A DNA stretch of 64,000 nt from Mycolicibacterium cosmeticum (lineage in GTDB: Bacteria > Actinomycetota > Actinomycetes > Mycobacteriales > Mycobacteriaceae), in contig JACPVS010000002.1 of assembly GCA_016197365.1 (NCBI GenBank), positions 149,727 to 213,726 on the forward strand. The letters are read 5' to 3'. The notes below the pieces were generated by a model. It was not told where the DNA came from. It saw nothing but the letters and a program-made list of their open reading frames with translations, and searched no databases. Each line of letters opens with the position of its first letter. The stretch's first letter is position 1. The position numbers and the translations under genes are program-made. Positions 60,223 to 64,000 of this stretch are shown here, piece by piece.

Positions 60223-61364
60223 ACGACGTAGCGATCATCGGTGTCGGGCTGCACCCGTTCGGCCGGTTCGAGGGCAAGTCCGCGATGGAGATGGGCGTGG
60301 ACGCGATGTTCGCAGCCGTCGACGACGCCGGTGTGGAGTGGAAGGACATCGGTGCGGCTACCGGCGGCAGCTGGACCGTCGCCAACCCCGACGCCATCGT
60401 CGGCATGGTCGGACTGTCGGGCATTCCCTTCACCAACGTCTTCAACGCCTGCGCCACCGCCGCGTCAGCAGCCAAGGTCTGCGCCGACGGGATCCGCCTC
60501 GGCGACTACGACATCGGCATCGCTGTCGGGCTGGACAAGCACCCGCGCGGCGCGTTCACCGAGGATCCCGCGCTGGTCGGCATGCCCAGCTGGTACGCCG
60601 AGAACGGCCAGTACCTCACGACGCAGTTCTTCGGCATGAAGGCCAACCGCTACCTGCATGACCACAACATCTCGGCGCGCACCCTGGCCAAAGTGGCCAA
60701 CAAGAACCTGCGGAACGGCTCCCTGAATCCGAATGCGTTCCGCCGCAAGCCGATCGACGAAGACGACATCCTCAACTCGGCGATGCTGAACTACCCGTTG
60801 ACCCAGTACATGTTCTGCGCTCCCGACGAGGGCGCCGCCGCAGTCGTCATGTGCCGCGCCGACATTGCGCACCGCTACACCGCCAAGCCGGTGTACCTGA
60901 AGGCGGTAGAGATCCGGACCCGGCGCTACGGCGCCTATGAGGTCAACACCACGTGTGCGCCCGTCGAGGAGGATGTGGCGCCAACCGTCTACGCCGCCCG
61001 CGCCGCGTTCGAGAAGTCCGGTGTGGCACCCGAAGACGTCGATGTGGTGCAGCTGCAGGACACCGATGCCGGAGCCGAGATCATCCATATGGCCGAATGC
61101 GGCTTCTGCGCCGACGGCGATCAGGAGAAGCTCCTCGCCGACGGGGCAACGGAAATCGGCGGATCGCTGCCAGTCAACACCGACGGCGGGCTGATCGCCA
61201 ACGGCGAACCGATCGGCGCGTCCGGGCTGCGGCAGATCCACGAATTGGTACGCCAGTTGCGCGGCGAGGCCGGTGACCGCCAGGTGCCCGGCAATCCGAA
61301 GGTCGGTTTCGCCCAGCTCTACGGGGCCCCCGGCACCGCCGGGGCCACCGTCCTGACTTTGTGA
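60219..61364 (+). CDS. Thiolase-like lipid-transfer protein (Ltp2-type)
   Basis: A 381-residue thiolase-superfamily protein of the lipid-transfer/aldolase group. The active-site region NVFNACATAASAAKVCADGI contains the nucleophile-position cysteine, and the C-terminal GGLIANGEPIGASGLRQIHEL holds the conserved G-E-P-x-G-A-S-G. With the DUF35 partner directly upstream, it could perform thiolytic or retro-aldol cleavage of a CoA ester. It belongs to a four-gene operon with amidohydrolase and P450. Confidence 0.88.
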   Translation: MNDVAIIGVGLHPFGRFEGKSAMEMGVDAMFAAVDDAGVEWKDIGAATGGSWTVANPDAIVGMVGLSGIPFTNVFNACATAASAAKVCADGIRLGDYDIGIAVGLDKHPRGAFTEDPALVGMPSWYAENGQYLTTQFFGMKANRYLHDHNISARTLAKVANKNLRNGSLNPNAFRRKPIDEDDILNSAMLNYPLTQYMFCAPDEGAAAVVMCRADIAHRYTAKPVYLKAVEIRTRRYGAYEVNTTCAPVEEDVAPTVYAARAAFEKSGVAPEDVDVVQLQDTDAGAEIIHMAECGFCADGDQEKLLADGATEIGGSLPVNTDGGLIANGEPIGASGLRQIHELVRQLRGEAGDRQVPGNPKVGFAQLYGAPGTAGATVLTL

Positions 61365-61393
61365 CACTCATTGCGCGAGAGGCAGCTTGACAC

Positions 61394-62626
61394 ATGACCG
61401 AACAGTTCCGGGATGCACCGATCTTCGATGCCGACCAGCACATGTACGAGACCGGCGATGCGCTGACGAAGTTCCTCCCCGAGAAGTACAGCCGGGCTGT
61501 CCAGTACGGGCAGTTCGGCAAGCAGACCCGCATCGTGATCAACAATCGGGTCACCGACTTCATCCCGAACCCGACCTTCGAGCGGGTGGCCGCACCCGGC
61601 GCGCACGAGAAGTTCTTCGCCGGCGAGAACACCGAAGGCCAGACGCTACGCGAGATGCAGGGCCGGGCCATCGACGCACCCGAGGCCACGCGTAATCCCG
61701 CCGATCGGGTGAACGAGCTCGACCGCCAGGGCGTCGCCGAGGCGTTGAACTACCCCACCCTGGGCAGCCTGGTGGAGCATTCCAGCGCCGATGACCCGCA
61801 GCTGACGCTGGCCATCGTGCACGCCCTCAACGAGTGGATCTATGAGCACTGGGGCTTCAACCACGAGAACCGGGTGTTCACCACCCCCATCATCAATCTC
61901 TCCGAAGTCGATGCGGCCCAACGCGAATTGGCCTGGCTGCTGGAACGCGGCGCCCGCGTCGCCCTGATCAAGCCGGGCCCGGTCAACGGCCTGCACGGCT
62001 GGCGTTCCCCCGCGCTGCCCGAGTTCGACCCGTTCTGGCGCGATGTGGAGGCAGCCGGGTTGCCCATCGTGTTGCACGCCAGCTATCCACCGCTGGACGA
62101 TTACGTCGGCAAGTGGGAGCCGCCGTACACGCAGAACTTCATGGCACAGAGCGCTTTTCGGTGGATGGTGCTGGGACACCGCGAGATCGCCGACATGATC
62201 ACGGCCCTGATCTGCCACGGCACGCTGACCCGCTTCCCGAAGCTCCGGGTGGCCAGTGTGGAGAATGGTAGCGGGTGGATCTTCCCACTGTTCAACGACT
62301 TCGAAGATCTTCAGAAGAAGATGCCGCAGAATTTCCCGGAGCATCCGCACGAGGTGTTTCGCCGCAACATCTGGGTCAGCCCGTTCTGGGAGGGCTGCGT
62401 CTCCGACGTCGTCAACACCGTCGGCTGGGACAAGGTGATGTTCGGCTCGGACTACCCGCACCCCGAGGGCCTGGCCGAACCCAACGGCTTCTGGAAGTAC
62501 GCCGAGGGTATGGACGTCCGGCGCACCTATGACTTCATGGGTGACAACGCGCGCCGGTTCATGGGCCTGCCGTTGGCCAATCCCGATCCCACCGCCGTGC
62601 AACCGCCGGCGCTGGCCCAGATCTGA
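61394..62626 (+). CDS. Amidohydrolase-2 family (metal-dependent hydrolase/decarboxylase-like)
   Basis: A 410-residue TIM-barrel amidohydrolase. The metal motif is D-A-D-x-H (IFDADQHMYE), a central His in LPIVLHASYPP and the C-terminal metal Asp in VMFGSDYPHPEG. Members of this subgroup in mycobacterial terpenoid and sterol clusters lie beside P450 and thiolase-like genes; reactions include C-C hydrolysis or decarboxylation, so the specific activity is open. It starts 29 nt after the thiolase-like gene and is followed by a P450. Confidence 0.88.
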   Translation: MTEQFRDAPIFDADQHMYETGDALTKFLPEKYSRAVQYGQFGKQTRIVINNRVTDFIPNPTFERVAAPGAHEKFFAGENTEGQTLREMQGRAIDAPEATRNPADRVNELDRQGVAEALNYPTLGSLVEHSSADDPQLTLAIVHALNEWIYEHWGFNHENRVFTTPIINLSEVDAAQRELAWLLERGARVALIKPGPVNGLHGWRSPALPEFDPFWRDVEAAGLPIVLHASYPPLDDYVGKWEPPYTQNFMAQSAFRWMVLGHREIADMITALICHGTLTRFPKLRVASVENGSGWIFPLFNDFEDLQKKMPQNFPEHPHEVFRRNIWVSPFWEGCVSDVVNTVGWDKVMFGSDYPHPEGLAEPNGFWKYAEGMDVRRTYDFMGDNARRFMGLPLANPDPTAVQPPALAQI

Positions 62627-62639
62627 GGCGTACGGGGCG

Positions 62640-63854
62640 ATGACCGCGGTGACCCCACCCAAAGTCGAGTTCGATCCGTTCTCCGACGATTTCTTCGCCA
62701 ATCCCTATGGCACCTATCGCCGGATGCGGGACGAGACTCCGGTCTACTACAGCGACCGGTACGGCTTCTATGCGTTGTCCCGCCACGAGGACGTCGCCGC
62801 GGCGTTCAAGGACTACGAAACCTATTCGTCCGCATACGGTGTCGACCTTTCGCAGGTCCGCAAAGACGAGGTGACCGAGCACGGGTCGATCATCGCGATG
62901 GACCCACCCGCACACCGCCGGATGCGCAGCCTACTCAACAAGGTGTTCACCCCACGAGCGATCGAGGCTCGGCGGGCCTTGGTGTGCTCATCGATCGACC
63001 GGCATCTCGCTGATGTCGACGGCGCCGGCTTCGACTTCGTGCAGGACTTTTCCGCGCGGTTCCCCGTCGACGTGATGACCATCATGCAGGGCGTTCCCGA
63101 GCCGGACCGTCAGCGGGTCCGGATCTGGATCGACGATCTCCTGCACCGGGATCCCGGTCAGGTCGACATGGGTGAGACCGGGCAGAAGGCCGGCGTGCAC
63201 ATGGCGGTGTACTACTACAAGCTGGTCAAGAAGCGCCGCGGTGAGCTCGGCGACGACCTGCTGAGCACGCTGATCGCGGCCGAAATCGAACGCGAGGACG
63301 GCGCCATGGAGTCGCTGACCGACCTCGAAATCACCGAATTTGCCATGCTTTTGGGTGGCGCCGGCGCCGAGACGGTCACCAAACTGCTCGGCAACGCCGC
63401 CGTCGTGTTCGCGCAGAACCCGGATCAGTGGCGCATGCTGCTCGACGACCGGAGCAAGATTCCGCTGGCCGTGGAGGAGCTGCTGCGGCTGGAGGCACCG
63501 GCGCAGTACAACGTGCGCAGGGCCATGCGTGACGTGACGCTCCATGGTGTGACGATCCCGGCCGGCAAGCCGGTGTTCCTGTTGGGCGGCTCGGCCAATC
63601 GCGATCCCGCAGCATGGACGGATCCGGACCGCTTCGACATCGAGCGGGACCGCACCCAGGCCCAAAACCTGGGGTTCGGGTACGGCATCCACAGTTGTCT
63701 GGGGGCAGCGCTGGCCCGGATGGAGAGTGTGGTGGCGCTCGACCGGATGCTCGATTTCATGCCGCGCTACGAGGTCGATTGGGACGGCTGTAAGCGGGTC
63801 AACATGCAGAACGTGGCGGGCTGGAGCAACGTCCCGGTGCGGGTGCTTCCGTAG
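62640..63854 (+). CDS. Cytochrome P450
   Basis: A 404-residue P450. The I-helix is LLGGAGAETVTK, ExxR is in VEELLRLEAPAQ and the heme loop is FGYGIHSCLGAALAR. The N-terminal FDPFSDDFFANPYGTYRRMR is typical of soluble mycobacterial P450s of lipid and terpene clusters. ATG at 62640 follows the amidohydrolase stop by 13 nt, so it is the last gene of the site-5 operon. With the P450s at 39021 and 56258 it makes three in one regulon. Confidence 0.9.
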   Translation: MTAVTPPKVEFDPFSDDFFANPYGTYRRMRDETPVYYSDRYGFYALSRHEDVAAAFKDYETYSSAYGVDLSQVRKDEVTEHGSIIAMDPPAHRRMRSLLNKVFTPRAIEARRALVCSSIDRHLADVDGAGFDFVQDFSARFPVDVMTIMQGVPEPDRQRVRIWIDDLLHRDPGQVDMGETGQKAGVHMAVYYYKLVKKRRGELGDDLLSTLIAAEIEREDGAMESLTDLEITEFAMLLGGAGAETVTKLLGNAAVVFAQNPDQWRMLLDDRSKIPLAVEELLRLEAPAQYNVRRAMRDVTLHGVTIPAGKPVFLLGGSANRDPAAWTDPDRFDIERDRTQAQNLGFGYGIHSCLGAALARMESVVALDRMLDFMPRYEVDWDGCKRVNMQNVAGWSNVPVRVLP

Positions 63855-63890
63855 CCGGTACTTGTCGGTGGCCTCTGCGAGGATGTTGTC

Positions 63891-64000
63891 ATGTCCACCG
63901 CGGCAGCGTCTTTGGCTCCCAAGGAGCGCCTTGAGGCGCTGTTCGAGGAGCTCTCCGAGTTGTGCGGGCAGCGCAATGCGATCGACGGCCGCATCGTCGA
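63891..64000 (+). CDS. DUF222/13E12-repeat HNH endonuclease family protein (N-terminal part)
   Basis: The window ends after 36 residues, RLEALFEELSELCGQRNAID being the opening typical of 13E12-repeat (DUF222) proteins, which usually end in an HNH nuclease domain. The HNH part is not visible. These are multi-copy genes in mycobacteria with suspected mobility. GAGGAT 6 nt before the ATG could be a weak leaderless -10. Confidence 0.75.
   Translation, partial: MSTAAASLAPKERLEALFEELSELCGQRNAIDGRIV

Noticed and set aside
63891..64000. Right-edge gene as evidence of an insertion sequence
   Set aside because: 13E12/DUF222 genes can be mobile-like, but no terminal repeats or transposase are visible inside the window.

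Overview
The window reads as a chromosomal segment of a fast-growing mycobacterium (Mycolicibacterium-like). It is GC-rich, genes are packed with ATGA/GTGA overlaps, and many genes appear leaderless (a TANNNT -10 hexamer 6-7 nt before the start codon). The central part follows, from memory, the gene order of M. tuberculosis Rv3051c-Rv3063: nrdE, nrdI, nrdH, FMN reductase, TetR, dinB-type polymerase, SDR, TetR, cyp136, ligB, cstA. A 13E12-type HNH gene starts at the right edge. No rRNA, tRNA, CRISPR array or complete insertion sequence was seen.

Layout. 0-2.6 kb: end of a nucleoside-type (BMP-family) ABC importer operon with an ornithine-cyclodeaminase-family enzyme and a purine/cytidine-type deaminase. 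2.7-9.6 kb: MFS exporter, diguanylate cyclase flanked by 59-bp direct repeats, SRPBCC protein, a truncated nitroreductase relic, a PhyH dioxygenase, a LysR-type effector domain without HTH facing DUF5997, and small membrane and VOC proteins. 9.7-12.5 kb: nrdHIE with an NrdR box. 12.9-17.3 kb: cyclase/ATPase signalling protein and glycosyltransferase. 17.4-25.6 kb: FMN reductase/TetR, dinB2 with a leucine steric gate, ATPase, lipoprotein PhoA, SDR, TetR, cyp136. 25.6-34.9 kb: accessory insert relative to M. tuberculosis, holding a stand-alone LeuA-regulatory-like domain behind a valine-codon leader peptide, a Fic protein coupled to a nucleotidyltransferase-like gene, an amino-acid permease with an AmtR-like box, a TauE exporter, a metalloprotease lipoprotein, an SDR, a molybdopterin oxidoreductase and a flavin/F420-fold protein. 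34.9-38.9 kb: ligB, cstA and its small DUF466 partner.

39.0-63.9 kb is one large catabolic cluster in alternating divergent operons: three P450s, Rieske oxygenase, Baeyer-Villiger-type monooxygenase, two F420/LLM enzymes, SDRs (one mycofactocin-coupled type), two aldehyde dehydrogenases, acyl-CoA synthetase, acyl-CoA carboxylase beta-type subunit, DUF35/thiolase pair, amidohydrolase, kinase-like and SnoaL-like proteins, and two TetR regulators. Five intergenic regions of this cluster carry the same 19-bp palindrome, TACTGTAA-N3-TTACAGTA, over or next to the promoters. I infer one regulon, probably controlled by the TetR at 57483-58166, for uptake-independent oxidation, CoA activation and carbon-carbon cleavage of an unidentified hydrophobic alicyclic or terpenoid/steroid-like substrate.

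Most notable: the five-site operator regulon; the leaderless leader peptide with tandem Val codons whose codons pair with a downstream segment; the VbhA-like/Fic fusion coupled to a DUF294-type gene; the repeat-flanked GGDEF gene; the 30-bp in-frame tandem repeat at the Rieske C-terminus; and the facing, overlapping leaderless promoters of the LysR-effector/DUF5997 pair. Product names rest on motif recognition by eye; no database search was run.
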